Positions 47,528 through 55,904 of a stretch of 64,000 bases of DNA are shown piece after piece. A program made the position numbers and the translations under genes. Numbering within the stretch: position 1 is the stretch's first letter; the number at the start of each line of letters is the position of its first letter. This DNA is from Inquilinus limosus DSM 16000. Lineage in GTDB: Bacteria; Pseudomonadota; Alphaproteobacteria; DSM-16000; Inquilinaceae. The stretch covers positions 124,001 through 188,000 of the forward strand of contig NZ_AUHM01000001.1 in the NCBI RefSeq assembly GCF_000423185.1. Direction: 5' to 3'. The notes under the pieces are model-generated. The model was not told the DNA's origin and searched no databases. It was given only the letters and a program-made list of their open reading frames with translations.

Positions 47528-49048
47528 ATGATCTCCGCACGGCTCACCGTCGATCGCGACTTCGTCCTCTCCGACCTCGACCGCCGCGTCTTCGGCGCCT
47601 TCGTCGAGCATATGGGCCGCTGCGTCTATGGCGGCATCTTCGAGCCCGGCCACCCGACCGCCGACGCCCGCGGCTTCCGCGGCGACGTGCTGGACCTGAC
47701 CCGCGAGCTGGGCCCGACCATCATTCGCTATCCCGGCGGCAACTTCCTCTCGGGCTACAACTGGGAGGACGGGGTCGGGCCGGTGGAGCAGCGGCCGGTG
47801 CGGCGCGACCTGGCCTGGTTCTCGACCGAGACCAACCGCTTCGGCACCAACGAGTTCATCGACTGGGCCCGCGCTGCGGGGGTCGAGCCGATGCTGGGCG
47901 TCAATCTCGGCACCCGCGGGCCGGACGAGGCGCGCCGCTTCCTCGAATACTGCAACCACGCGGGCGGCTCGGCCCTGTCCGACCTGCGCCGGTCGCACGG
48001 CCACGAGGCGCCGCACGACGTGAAGTTCTGGTGCCTGGGCAACGAGATGGACGGGCCCTGGCAGATCGGCGCCAAGACCGCCGCGGAATACGGCCGCGCG
48101 GCGCTGGAGACGGCCAAGGTGATGCGCTGGGTCGACCCGACCATCCAGCTGGCCGCCTGCGGTTCGTCCCACCGCAACATGGCGACCTACGGCGCCTGGG
48201 AATACGAGGTGCTGGACCACTGCTACGACCAGGTCGACTTCATCTCGCTGCACACCTACTTCAACAACAACGCCGATTCCGCGCCGGAATATTTCGGCGT
48301 GATCGAGCTGATGGACGCCTTCATCAAGGAGGTGGCGGCGATCTGCGACGCGGTCGGGGCCAAGCGCCGGTCGCGCAAGAAGATCATGCTGTCCTTCGAC
48401 GAGTGGAACGTCTGGTACAAGACCCACAAGATCGAGCACATGCGCAAGCCGGGCTGGCCCGAGGCGCCGCCGCTGATCGAGGAGATCTACAACGCCGAGG
48501 ACGCGCTGATCGTTGGCGGCGCCCTGATCGCGCTGATGAACAACGCCGACCGGGTGAAGGCCGCCTGCATCGCCCAGCTGGTCAACGTCATCGGCCCGAT
48601 CATGACCGAGACCGGCGGCGCGGCCTGGCGCCAGACCATCTTCCACCCCTTCGCCCTCGCCTCGCGCCACGGCCACGGCCGGGTGCTGCAGGCCAAGGTG
48701 GAATCGCCCGGCTACGACGCGGTGTCCTGGCCGGAGATCCCCTATCTCTACGCCACCGTGGTCGACAACCCGGCCGACGGCACCACCGCGGTCTTCGCGC
48801 TCAACCGCAGCCTGTCCGACCCGATGGACCTCGACGTCACGCTGCGCGGCCTGGGCGCCGACCGGCGGCTGGTGGAGGCGACCGAGATCCATCACGCCAA
48901 CCTGAAGGCGGTCAACACCAAGGAGGCGCCGAACACCGTGGCGCCGAAGGCCAATCCCGACGTCACGGTCGACGGCGAGCGGCTGCGGGCGAAGCTGAAG
49001 CCCGCCTCCTGGAACGTGATCGTGACCCGGAGCGCGCCGCGGGCGTAG
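47528..49048 (+). CDS. Alpha-L-arabinofuranosidase, GH51
   Basis: 506 residues with no signal peptide, so cytoplasmic. GH51 catalytic residues are Glu173 (acid/base, in CLGNEMDGPW) and Glu292 (nucleophile, in LSFDEWNVW). The start FGAFVEHMGRCVYGGIFEPGHP and RYPGGNFLSGYNWEDG are typical. It releases L-arabinose from arabino-oligosaccharides that the upstream ABC system presumably imports. The beta-sandwich C-terminus is complete. The gene ends 37 bases before a family-B repeat. Confidence 0.96.
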   Translation: MISARLTVDRDFVLSDLDRRVFGAFVEHMGRCVYGGIFEPGHPTADARGFRGDVLDLTRELGPTIIRYPGGNFLSGYNWEDGVGPVEQRPVRRDLAWFSTETNRFGTNEFIDWARAAGVEPMLGVNLGTRGPDEARRFLEYCNHAGGSALSDLRRSHGHEAPHDVKFWCLGNEMDGPWQIGAKTAAEYGRAALETAKVMRWVDPTIQLAACGSSHRNMATYGAWEYEVLDHCYDQVDFISLHTYFNNNADSAPEYFGVIELMDAFIKEVAAICDAVGAKRRSRKKIMLSFDEWNVWYKTHKIEHMRKPGWPEAPPLIEEIYNAEDALIVGGALIALMNNADRVKAACIAQLVNVIGPIMTETGGAAWRQTIFHPFALASRHGHGRVLQAKVESPGYDAVSWPEIPYLYATVVDNPADGTTAVFALNRSLSDPMDLDVTLRGLGADRRLVEATEIHHANLKAVNTKEAPNTVAPKANPDVTVDGERLRAKLKPASWNVIVTRSAPRA

Positions 49049-49085
49049 TTGACGCAAGACCCTGCGTTGGCTTTCCAGCCCTCAC

Positions 49086-49171
49086 CGTCATTGCGAGGAG
49101 GCGAAGCCGACGAAGCAATCCAGGGGCCGGTGCGAGCCGCCCTGGATTGCTTCGCTGCGCTCGCAATGACG
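49086..49171 (-). repeat. Dispersed palindromic repeat, family B, copy 3
   Basis: CGTCATTGCGAGGAGGCGAAG to GCTGCGCTCGCAATGACG, with inner arms GAAGCAATCCAGGGG and CCTGGATTGCTTC. Same orientation as copy 2 and opposite to copy 1. It fills the gap between the GH51 gene and the rpmB promoter. Confidence 0.9.
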
Positions 49172-49211
49172 GTTTGGGATAAGGCGTTTAACGGAAGAGC
49201 CGACTCTCGGC

Positions 49212-49240
49212 TTGACGCCGGGCGTCCGGCCCCTTATACG
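49212..49240 (+). promoter_or_regulatory. rpmB promoter
   Basis: TTGACG (49212-49217), a 17-base spacer and TATACG (49235-49240) make one of the clearest promoter matches in the window. The start should be near 49247, giving a leader of about 57 bases with a hairpin. Confidence 0.65.
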
Positions 49241-49251
49241 AACGCCCTCGA

Positions 49252-49280
49252 CCCGGCAGCGATGCCGGGCAATTCTTTTT
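49252..49280 (+). promoter_or_regulatory. rpmB leader hairpin, possible attenuator
   Basis: CCCGGCA (49252-49258) pairs with TGCCGGG (49263-49269) across a GCGA loop, followed by CAATTCTTTTT. This has the layout of an intrinsic terminator, but it lies between the promoter and the rpmB ATG at 49304. Confidence 0.55.
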
Positions 49281-49303
49281 GACCGTGCTTCGAGGATAGA
49301 CCC

Positions 49304-49597
49304 ATGGCGCGACGCTGCCAGGTGACCGGCAAGGGCGTGATGAGCGGCAACAATGTCAGCCACGCCAAGAACAGGACCCGCCGGCGGTTCCTGCCGAACC
49401 TGCAGACCACTTCGCTGGTCTCGGAGGTGCTCGGCGTGTCGGTACGCCTGCGCCTGACCACCAACGGCATCCGCACCATCGAGCATCGCGGCGGCCTCGA
49501 CGGCTATCTGGCCAGCGTGCCGGATTCGGCCCTGGATGCCGAGCTGCGCGGCCTGAAGCACCGCATCCTCAAGGCCCAGGCCGCCCAGGCCGCCTGA
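49304..49597 (+). CDS. rpmB: 50S ribosomal protein L28
   Basis: 97 residues. The family start [33 protein letters not shown] is clear, followed by the [21 protein letters not shown] core and an Ala-rich C-terminus typical of alphaproteobacteria. Ribosome site GAGG is eight bases before the ATG. It has its own promoter and leader hairpin and a strong terminator, so it is a single-gene unit. Confidence 0.97.
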   Translation: MARRCQVTGKGVMSGNNVSHAKNRTRRRFLPNLQTTSLVSEVLGVSVRLRLTTNGIRTIEHRGGLDGYLASVPDSALDAELRGLKHRILKAQAAQAA

Positions 49598-49622
49598 TCG
49601 GTTTCAGCACGGTTCACGACTG

Positions 49623-49655
49623 CGCCCGCGGCCCCGCCGCGGGCGTTTCGTTTGT
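49623..49655 (+). terminator. rpmB terminator
   Basis: CGCCCGCGG (49623-49631) pairs perfectly with CCGCGGGCG (49637-49645), followed by TTTCGTTTGT. It starts 26 bases after the rpmB stop. Confidence 0.75.
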
Positions 49656-49716
49656 CCGGTTGCCGGCCATGCAGGTGTTCGCGTAACGTTCTCCGATCGA
49701 ATCGGGAGGCGGCGCG

Positions 49717-50385
49717 ATGGCATTGACGCTCTATTCCGGGCCGCTGAGCCTGTTCTCGCGCAAGGTCGAGATCGCCCTGGCCGAGAAGGGCCTGGCCCAT
49801 GAGCGGGTGATGGTGCCCTTCACCCAGACCGAAGGCTACCGCCCGAAGCATCCGGCGGTGCTGGCCGCCAACCCCAAGGGCCAGGTGCCGGTGCTGGTCG
49901 ACGGCGACCTCACCCTGTTCGATTCGACCGTGATCCTCGAATATCTCGAGGACGCCTATCCGGCCCCGCCGCTGTATCCGCGAGACACCGCCGGCCGTGC
50001 CCGCTGCCGCCTGGCCGAGCTGGAGGCCGACGAGATCGTGATGCCGGACGTCCGGCCGCTGATGCATCGCAGCGAGCCGCCCGCCCCGACCCGGCGCGAT
50101 GAGGAGGCCGACGCCCGCCAGGCCGAGGAGGCGCTGCGCGGCCATTGGCGCCGGCTGGATGACCGCCTCGCCGGCCGCGAATTCTTCTTCGACGCGCTCA
50201 CCGTCGCCGACATCGCGATGTTCATGACCGTGCTGTTCGCCCAGCGGCTGCACGGTCCGCGGCTGGACGGTTTCCCGGCCCTGGCCGCCTGGAATGAGCG
50301 TCTCTCCACCCGCCCGGCCTTCGCCAAGGTCCTGGCCGAAGTGGCGGCCGCCGACCGCGAGCTGTCGCCGCATTTGTTTGGGTGA
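49717..50385 (+). CDS. Glutathione S-transferase family (SspA-like) protein
   Basis: 222 residues. LYSGPLSLFSRKVEIALAEKGLAHE begins the thioredoxin-like domain (Ser in place of a redox Cys), and NPKGQVPVLVDGDLTLFDSTVILEYLEDAYP is the glutathione site. The helical half includes FFFDALTVADIAMFMT. Stringent starvation protein A relatives share this pattern, but it is not possible to separate enzyme from regulator. It stands alone between rpmB and a palindromic repeat. Confidence 0.9.
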   Translation: MALTLYSGPLSLFSRKVEIALAEKGLAHERVMVPFTQTEGYRPKHPAVLAANPKGQVPVLVDGDLTLFDSTVILEYLEDAYPAPPLYPRDTAGRARCRLAELEADEIVMPDVRPLMHRSEPPAPTRRDEEADARQAEEALRGHWRRLDDRLAGREFFFDALTVADIAMFMTVLFAQRLHGPRLDGFPALAAWNERLSTRPAFAKVLAEVAAADRELSPHLFG

Positions 50386-50405
50386 CGCCCCATCCTCACA
50401 TCCAT

Positions 50406-50501
50406 CGTCATCCCGTGCGCGCTGCGGCGCGAAGTGCCGCGGCGCAGACACGGGATCTCTCTCCGACTCCGACGAGATCCCCGCTTTCGCGGGGATGACG
50501 A
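50406..50501. repeat. Palindromic repeat, family C
   Basis: Outer arms CGTCATCCC and GGGATGACG enclose CGTG..CACGGGATCTC and GAGATCCCCGC/GCGGGGATGACG hairpins. Only this copy is in the window; similar elements are widespread in high-GC proteobacteria. It lies between convergent genes and may end both transcripts. Confidence 0.75.
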
Positions 50502-50517
50502 CCAAGGGAAGGGTGCG

Positions 50518-51306
50518 TTACCGCCCCTTCCACACCGGCTTGCGCTTCTCGGCGAAGGCGCGGGCGCCTTCCAGCTGGTCCTCGCTGTCGTAGAGCGTCG
50601 CCACGGTGGGGAAGCCGCGGCGCATCACCCGGGCCAGCGCCGTCTGCACCGGCATCGCCTCGCTCTCCCGCGCCACCTCTTTGATCGCGGCGAAGACCAG
50701 AGGCGGGCCGTCGGCCAGGCGCCGGGCCAGGGCGCGGGCACGGTCCATCAGCTGCGCCGCCGGCACCACCTGGTTGACCAAGCCCCAGCGCACCGCCTCT
50801 TCCGCCTCCATCCAGCGGCCGGTGTAGAGCAGCTCCATCGCCACGTGATAGGGGATGCGGCGCGGCAGCTTGATCGTCGCGGCATCGGCCAGGGTGCCGG
50901 CGTTGATCTCGGGCAGCGAGAACTGGGCGTGATCGGCGGCCAGGATCAGGTCGGCGGACAGCGCCAGCTCGAATCCGCCGCCGACCGCCATGCCGTTGAC
51001 CGCCGCGATTACCGGCTTGTTCAGGCCCGGCAGCTCCTGCAGCCCGCCGAAGCCGCCGATGCCGTAATCCTCGTCCGGCCGGATGCCGCCCGCCGCCACC
51101 GCCTTCAGGTCCCAGCCGGCGGAGAAGAACCGGTCGCCGCCGCCGGTGACGATGGCGACGCGCAGGGCCGGATCGTCGCGAAAGCCGGCGAAGACCTCGC
51201 CCATGCGGCGGCTGGTGGCGGCGTCGATCGCATTCGCCTTCGGCCGGTCCAGCACCACCTCGAGCACGGCGCCGTCGCGCGTCACGCGCAGGGCATCATC
51301 GGTCAT
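50518..51306 (-). CDS. Enoyl-CoA hydratase/isomerase family protein (CaiD-like)
   Basis: 262 residues from ATG 51306, inside the stop region of the acyl-CoA synthetase gene (11-base overlap). Crotonase signatures: oxyanion-hole segments RFFSAGWDLKAV and AAVNGMAVGGGFELALS. Catalytic Glu113 and Glu133 align with Glu111 and Glu131 of CaiD (carnitinyl-CoA dehydratase), and the length (CaiD 261) is close. Coupling to an NDP-forming acyl-CoA synthetase, as caiB/caiC-like enzymes in carnitine pathways, suggests a hydroxyacyl-CoA dehydration, substrate unknown. Confidence 0.9.
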   Translation of the reverse strand: MTDDALRVTRDGAVLEVVLDRPKANAIDAATSRRMGEVFAGFRDDPALRVAIVTGGGDRFFSAGWDLKAVAAGGIRPDEDYGIGGFGGLQELPGLNKPVIAAVNGMAVGGGFELALSADLILAADHAQFSLPEINAGTLADAATIKLPRRIPYHVAMELLYTGRWMEAEEAVRWGLVNQVVPAAQLMDRARALARRLADGPPLVFAAIKEVARESEAMPVQTALARVMRRGFPTVATLYDSEDQLEGARAFAEKRKPVWKGR

Positions 51307-53368
51307 CGGCTTCCTCCACCAGTCGCAGCAGGACATCGGCGGCCACGGCGCCGCGCGGCGTCACCATCAGCGGGTTGACATCGAGCTCGACGAGACGGTC
51401 GGCACAGGCCAGGGCGAAATCCTGGACCGCCAGCACAGCCTCGACCGCGGCGTCGAGATCGCCCGGTGGCCGGCCGCGATGGCCGTCGAGCAGCCGGGCG
51501 ACCTTGAGCGAGCGGATCGCCGCCGCGACCTCCGCCCGTCCGGTCGGCAGCATCAGGATCCGCCGGTCGCCGACCAGCTCGACCAGGGTGCCGCCGGAGC
51601 CGAGCACGAGATGCAGCCCCAGCAGCGGGTCGCGGCCGATGCCGACGATCAGCTCAGCCACCGTGTCGCCGACCATGCGCTCGACCAGCAGCGCCTCGCC
51701 GAACCCGGCCAGCGCCCCGGCGGCCTCGCGCGCCGCCGCGGCATCGGCCAGGTTCAGGCGCACGGCGCCGAGTTCGGTCTTGTGCGCGAGACCGGCGCCG
51801 GTGGCCTTGAGCACGACCGGGAGGCCGATCGCCTCAGCCGCCGCCACCGCGTCTTCCGGCGACCGGACCAGCCGCCCCTCCGGCACCAGCACGCCCTGCG
51901 CGGCGAGGCGGCGCTTGCCCTCCCATTCCGACAGGGTGCGGACCGGGCCCGGCGCCAGCGGCACTGGCTCCGCCGGCAGCGGTGCGTCGGCCTCGCCCAG
52001 GATGTCGCCCGCCTCCGCCGCCGCGGCGACCGCGGCCAGCGCGTCCTCAATGCCGAGCAGCGGCGCGACACCGGTAGCGATCAGCGCCTCGGCCCGGTCC
52101 TCCGGCAGCCCCTCGGGCAGGGAGGCGATCACCGCTGCCTTGCGGCCGGTGCGCTGCGATGCCGCCACCAGCGCCTCCAGCGACGGCACCCATTCGGCGT
52201 CGCTACAGCGGTCGCCGCGCGGCAGGTCGAGCACCAGCAGCATGAGATCGAACCCCGCCGCCATCATTGCCGAGAAGGTCTCGGTCATGGCCGGGGCGTC
52301 CGCCCAGATGAAGGTGTGATAGTCGAAGGGGTTGGAGACGGTGACGAGCTCCGGCACCGTCGCCGCCACCCGCGCCGCCTGCTCCCGGTCCAGCGGCCGG
52401 AAGCGCAGCCCGGTGCCGAGCGCGGCATCGGCGATCAGCGCCGCCTCCCCGCCCGAGCAGCTCATCGAGGCGATGTCGCGGCCGGGCAGCGGGCCGGCGA
52501 CATGCAGCAGCTTCAGCGCCTCCAGCAGCGCCGGCAGCGAGGCGACGCGGACCACGCCGATGCGGCGCAGGAAGGCGTCGGTCACGGCATCGGCCCCGGC
52601 CAGGGAGGCGGTGTGGCTGAGGGTCAGCCGCGCCCCTTCCGCCGACCGGCCGGTCTTCAGCGCCAGGATGGGTACGCCCTGCCGCCGCGCCCGCGCCGCG
52701 GCCCGGGCCAGGCCGGCCGGGTCGCCCAGGCCCTCGATATGCAGGCCGATGGCGGTGACGCGCGGATCGTCGAGGAAGGCCTCGATCACCTCCGCCGGCC
52801 CGGCCGCCGCCTGGTTGCCCAGAGTCGCGACATAGGCGATCGGCAGGCCGCGCCGCTGCATGGTCAGGTTGATGGCGATGTTGCTGGACTGGGTGACCAG
52901 CGCCACGCCGCGCTCCACCCGCTGCCCGCCATGCTGGTCGGGCCACAGCAGGACGCCGTCGAGATAGTTGATCACGCCGTAGCAGTTGGGGCCGAGCACC
53001 GGCATGGCCCCGGCCGCCTCGACCAGCCGGGCCTGGAGATCGGCGCCCTCCGCCCCGGTCTCGGCGAAGCCGGAGGCGTAGCAGACTGCCCCGCCGGCCC
53101 GGCGCTCGGCCAGGGCGGTCGTGACCTCGATCGCGGCGTGCCGGTTGATGCCGAGGAAGACGGCGTCCGGCGCGGCCGGCAGCTCGGCGACACTGCGGAA
53201 GGCGGGCAGGCCCTCGACCGTGTCGTGCTGCGGATGCACCGGCCAGATCTCGCCGGCGAAGCCCATGCGCCGGCACTGCCGGATCACCTCCACCATGCGC
53301 CGGCCAATCACCGCGATCGAACGGGGGCGGAGAAGGCGCGAGAGGTCGAAGCGTCGAGGTTGGGTCAT
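51296..53368 (-). CDS. Acetate-CoA ligase family (NDP-forming acyl-CoA synthetase)
   Basis: 690 residues. An N-terminal CoA-binding domain (RPRSIAVIGRRMVEVIRQCRRMGFAG, AVLGPNCYGVINYLDG), a central ligase domain with the SHTASLAGADAVTDAF motif, and a C-terminal ATP-grasp part (LSEWEGKRRLAAQGVLVPEGR, PVVLKATGAGLAHKTELGAVRLNL). It joins CoA to an acyl acid with ADP or GDP formation. Fused alpha and beta parts are usual in this branch. It overlaps the CaiD-like gene by 11 bases and forms an operon with it. Confidence 0.92.
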   Translation of the reverse strand: MTQPRRFDLSRLLRPRSIAVIGRRMVEVIRQCRRMGFAGEIWPVHPQHDTVEGLPAFRSVAELPAAPDAVFLGINRHAAIEVTTALAERRAGGAVCYASGFAETGAEGADLQARLVEAAGAMPVLGPNCYGVINYLDGVLLWPDQHGGQRVERGVALVTQSSNIAINLTMQRRGLPIAYVATLGNQAAAGPAEVIEAFLDDPRVTAIGLHIEGLGDPAGLARAAARARRQGVPILALKTGRSAEGARLTLSHTASLAGADAVTDAFLRRIGVVRVASLPALLEALKLLHVAGPLPGRDIASMSCSGGEAALIADAALGTGLRFRPLDREQAARVAATVPELVTVSNPFDYHTFIWADAPAMTETFSAMMAAGFDLMLLVLDLPRGDRCSDAEWVPSLEALVAASQRTGRKAAVIASLPEGLPEDRAEALIATGVAPLLGIEDALAAVAAAAEAGDILGEADAPLPAEPVPLAPGPVRTLSEWEGKRRLAAQGVLVPEGRLVRSPEDAVAAAEAIGLPVVLKATGAGLAHKTELGAVRLNLADAAAAREAAGALAGFGEALLVERMVGDTVAELIVGIGRDPLLGLHLVLGSGGTLVELVGDRRILMLPTGRAEVAAAIRSLKVARLLDGHRGRPPGDLDAAVEAVLAVQDFALACADRLVELDVNPLMVTPRGAVAADVLLRLVEEADDR

Positions 53369-53426
53369 GCCCGCGCCTCCCAGACCGCAAGGCTGTGAGG
53401 CCTACCCGTTCCACCATCGCAAAATT

Positions 53427-53616
53427 GAGTCCCCCCTCCCCTCGCGGGAGGGGGATAGGGGGAGGGGGTTCCCTCAGCAAGAAGAGGCCCGACCTGATGG
53501 CCGACCGCCACGTCCAGTTCCTGCGCCGGAACCTGACGGAGGCCGATTAACGCGGTTTGAGCTGGCGGCCAAAACCCCCTCCCCCTACCCCCCTCCCGCG
53601 AGAGGAGGGGGGACTC
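53427..53616. repeat. Long inverted repeat, family D
   Basis: GAGTCCCCCCTCCC..., about 45 bases, at 53427 pairs with ...GGGAGGGGGGACTC ending at 53616. A spacer of about 100 bases lies between. Each arm itself folds (CCTCCCCTCGCGGGAGGGG; CCCTCCCGCGAGAGGAGGGG). It accounts for most of the 306-base gap between the synthetase and acyl-CoA dehydrogenase genes; I see no gene in it. Confidence 0.8.
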
Positions 53617-53674
53617 GGTTGGTTTGGAGCCCTTAAAGGCTCCTGCCGTGACAGTGCGGATCAACGCCATACCC

Positions 53675-54826
53675 TCACGCCCCCAGCGGCCGCAGCAGGT
53701 CGCGGGCGATGATGTGGCGCTGGATCTCGCTGGTGCCGTCCCAGATCCGCTCGACCCGCGCGTCGCGCCAGAAGCGCTCGATCGGGAGGTCGTCCATCAA
53801 TCCCATGCCGCCATGGATCTGCAGCGCCGAATCGGTGACCCGGCCCAGCATCTCCGAGGCATAGAGTTTCGCCTGGCTGATCGCGCGGTTGGCGTCCTGC
53901 CCCTGGTCGAGCTGCCAGGCGGCGGCCAGCGTCAGCCAGTCGGCCGCGTCGATCTCGGTGATCATGTCGGCCAGCTTGAAGCCGGTGCCCTGGAACCGGC
54001 CGATCGGCTGGCCGAACTGCTTCCTCTGCGCGGCATAGGCGAGGGCCAGGTCGAAGGCACGGCGGGCGCGGCCGACGCACATCGCCGCCACGGTCAGACG
54101 GGTGGCGTGCAGCCAGGTGTTGGCCAGCTCGAAGCCCCGCCCCTCCTCCCCCAGCATCTGTGCGGCCGGCAGCCGGCAGTCGTCGAAGGTCAGCGTCGCG
54201 TTGTGGTAGCCGCGGTGCGAGACCGAGTTGTAGCCGGGCCGGATCTCGAAGCCTGGGGTGCCGCGATCGACCAGGAAGCAGGAGATGCGCCTGCGCCCGG
54301 CCTCGTCCTCGCCCGTCGCCGCGAACAGGATGACGAAATCGGCCACATCGGCGTGGCTGATGAAGTGCTTGGTGCCGTTGATCACCCAGTCGCCGCCGGC
54401 GCGCCGGGCGCTGCAGCTCATGCCCCTGAGGTCGGAGCCGGCATCGGGCTCGGTCATCGCCAGGGCGTCGATCGCTTCGCCGCGGACACAAGGCAGCAGG
54501 TACCGCTCGCGCTGCTCCGCCGTCCCGGCGCAGAGAATGTTGGAGGGCCGGCCCCAGAACACCGTCAGCGCCATGGAGGCGCGGCCGAGCTCGCGCTCCA
54601 GCAGGGTGAAGGTCAGGTGGTCGAGGCCGCCGCCGCCATACTCCTCCGGGATGTTGGGGGCATAGAAGCCGAGGTCGCGCACCTTGCGCTGGATCTCGCG
54701 GCCGAGCTCCCGCGGCACCCGGCCGGTGCGCTCCACCTCGCGCTCCAGCGGCTGCAGCTCGTGCTCGACGAAGCCGCGCACCGTGTCGACGACCAGCTGC
54801 TGCTCGTGGCTGAGCCCGAAATCCAT
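53675..54826 (-). CDS. Acyl-CoA dehydrogenase
   Basis: 383 residues from ATG 54826 (GGGAGG six bases upstream). FAD-binding and substrate motifs: ALAMTEPDAGSDLRGM, YAAQRKQFGQPIGRFQGTGFKLADM and LQIHGGMGLMDDLPIERFWRDARV. In the closing RIWDGTSEIQR the position that is the catalytic Glu in MCAD (YEGT) is Asp363; other family branches use a different Glu, so the chemistry is open. It may belong with the synthetase/hydratase operon beyond the repeat. Confidence 0.92.
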   Translation of the reverse strand: MDFGLSHEQQLVVDTVRGFVEHELQPLEREVERTGRVPRELGREIQRKVRDLGFYAPNIPEEYGGGGLDHLTFTLLERELGRASMALTVFWGRPSNILCAGTAEQRERYLLPCVRGEAIDALAMTEPDAGSDLRGMSCSARRAGGDWVINGTKHFISHADVADFVILFAATGEDEAGRRRISCFLVDRGTPGFEIRPGYNSVSHRGYHNATLTFDDCRLPAAQMLGEEGRGFELANTWLHATRLTVAAMCVGRARRAFDLALAYAAQRKQFGQPIGRFQGTGFKLADMITEIDAADWLTLAAAWQLDQGQDANRAISQAKLYASEMLGRVTDSALQIHGGMGLMDDLPIERFWRDARVERIWDGTSEIQRHIIARDLLRPLGA

Positions 54827-54914
54827 CGCCGCCTCCCTGGCTTTCCCGAAGGCTATTGCGGCGCCGGGCGGACGGGCGATACCGTTTCGGATCCAGTCGA
54901 TACGGAATCGGACC

Positions 54915-55904
54915 ATGGCCGAACCCCGGCGGATCGACATCCTGGTGCTGGACGCCTTCTCCAACCTGACCCTGGCGGCGCTTGTCGAGCCGCTGCGCGC
55001 CGCCAACCGGATGGCGGGGCGGCGGCTGTTCGAGTGGTCGGTGCTGAGCGAGACCGGCGGCCCGGTTACCAGCAGCAGCGGGCTGCGGCTCGACGCCGAC
55101 GCGGCGATGGCGGCCGGCGGCGCCGACGCGCTGTTCGTCGTCGCCAGCTACGAGGCCGAGGTGCGGGCCACGCCCGGGGTGCGCCGTTTCCTGCGGGCGG
55201 CGGCCCGGCGCGGCGCGGTGATCGCCGGGCTGGAATCGGCGCCCTATGTCCTGGCCCTGGCCGGGGTGCTGGACGGCCACCGCGCCACCACGCATTGGGA
55301 GGATCTGCGCGACTTTGCCGAGCGCTTCCCGGCGGTGACCGCCGTGCCGGACCGCTTCGTCGTCGACCGCCGCCGCATCACCGCCGGCGGGGCGCTGCCG
55401 ACGCTGGACCTGGTGCTGGAGCTGCTGCGGCGGGAGCACGGGCTGAGCCTGGCCCTCGCCGTCTCCAGCACCTTCCTCTACGAGGGCGCCCATCCGGGCC
55501 ATGATCCGCAGCACATGGTCGCCGCCGGCCGCCTGGCCTGGCAGGACCCGCTGCTGGTGCGGGCGATCCGGCTGATGGAGGCGAATATCGAGGCGCCGCT
55601 GCCGGTCGAGGCGATCGCCGCCGAGCTCGGCATCGGCCCGCGCGCTCTGCTGCAGCGCTTCCGGGCGACGCTCGGCACCGGCCCCAAGGCGTATTACGCC
55701 GAGCTGCGCCTGGCCCTGGCCCGGCGCCTGCTGGAAAACACTGACCGTCCGGTCAATGATATTGCCGCCGATTGCGGCTTCGCCTCCGGCTCCGCCCTCG
55801 CGCGCGCCTTCCGCAACCGCTACGGGATCAATCCGGCCGTGTCGCGGCGGCAGGGGACGGCACCGCGGCGTCCGGATCCTGCACTGCCCGCAGGTCGCGG
55901 ATGA
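54915..55904 (+). CDS. GlxA-family regulator (DJ-1/PfpI domain plus AraC DNA-binding domain)
   Basis: 329 residues from ATG 54915. An N-terminal DJ-1/PfpI-like domain (RIDILVLDAFSNLTLAALVEPLRAAN) is followed by an AraC domain (VEAIAAELGIGPRALLQRFRATLGTGPKAYYAELRLALARRLL, ADCGFASGSALARAFRNRYG). The elbow residue is not Cys (IAGLESAPYVLALAG), so no hydrolase activity is expected; this is normal in regulators such as GbdR and ArgR. GbdR-like proteins control betaine or carnitine use, which fits the CaiD-like neighbour. Its 3' end overlaps the MFS gene by 77 bases. Confidence 0.9.
   Translation: MAEPRRIDILVLDAFSNLTLAALVEPLRAANRMAGRRLFEWSVLSETGGPVTSSSGLRLDADAAMAAGGADALFVVASYEAEVRATPGVRRFLRAAARRGAVIAGLESAPYVLALAGVLDGHRATTHWEDLRDFAERFPAVTAVPDRFVVDRRRITAGGALPTLDLVLELLRREHGLSLALAVSSTFLYEGAHPGHDPQHMVAAGRLAWQDPLLVRAIRLMEANIEAPLPVEAIAAELGIGPRALLQRFRATLGTGPKAYYAELRLALARRLLENTDRPVNDIAADCGFASGSALARAFRNRYGINPAVSRRQGTAPRRPDPALPAGRG

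Noticed and set aside
53365-53670. A 101-codon frame on the minus strand across the gap between two genes
   Set aside because: It is a translation of the inverted repeat family D and overlaps the acyl-CoA synthetase start; low-complexity residues such as PPPARGGG show it is not a gene.
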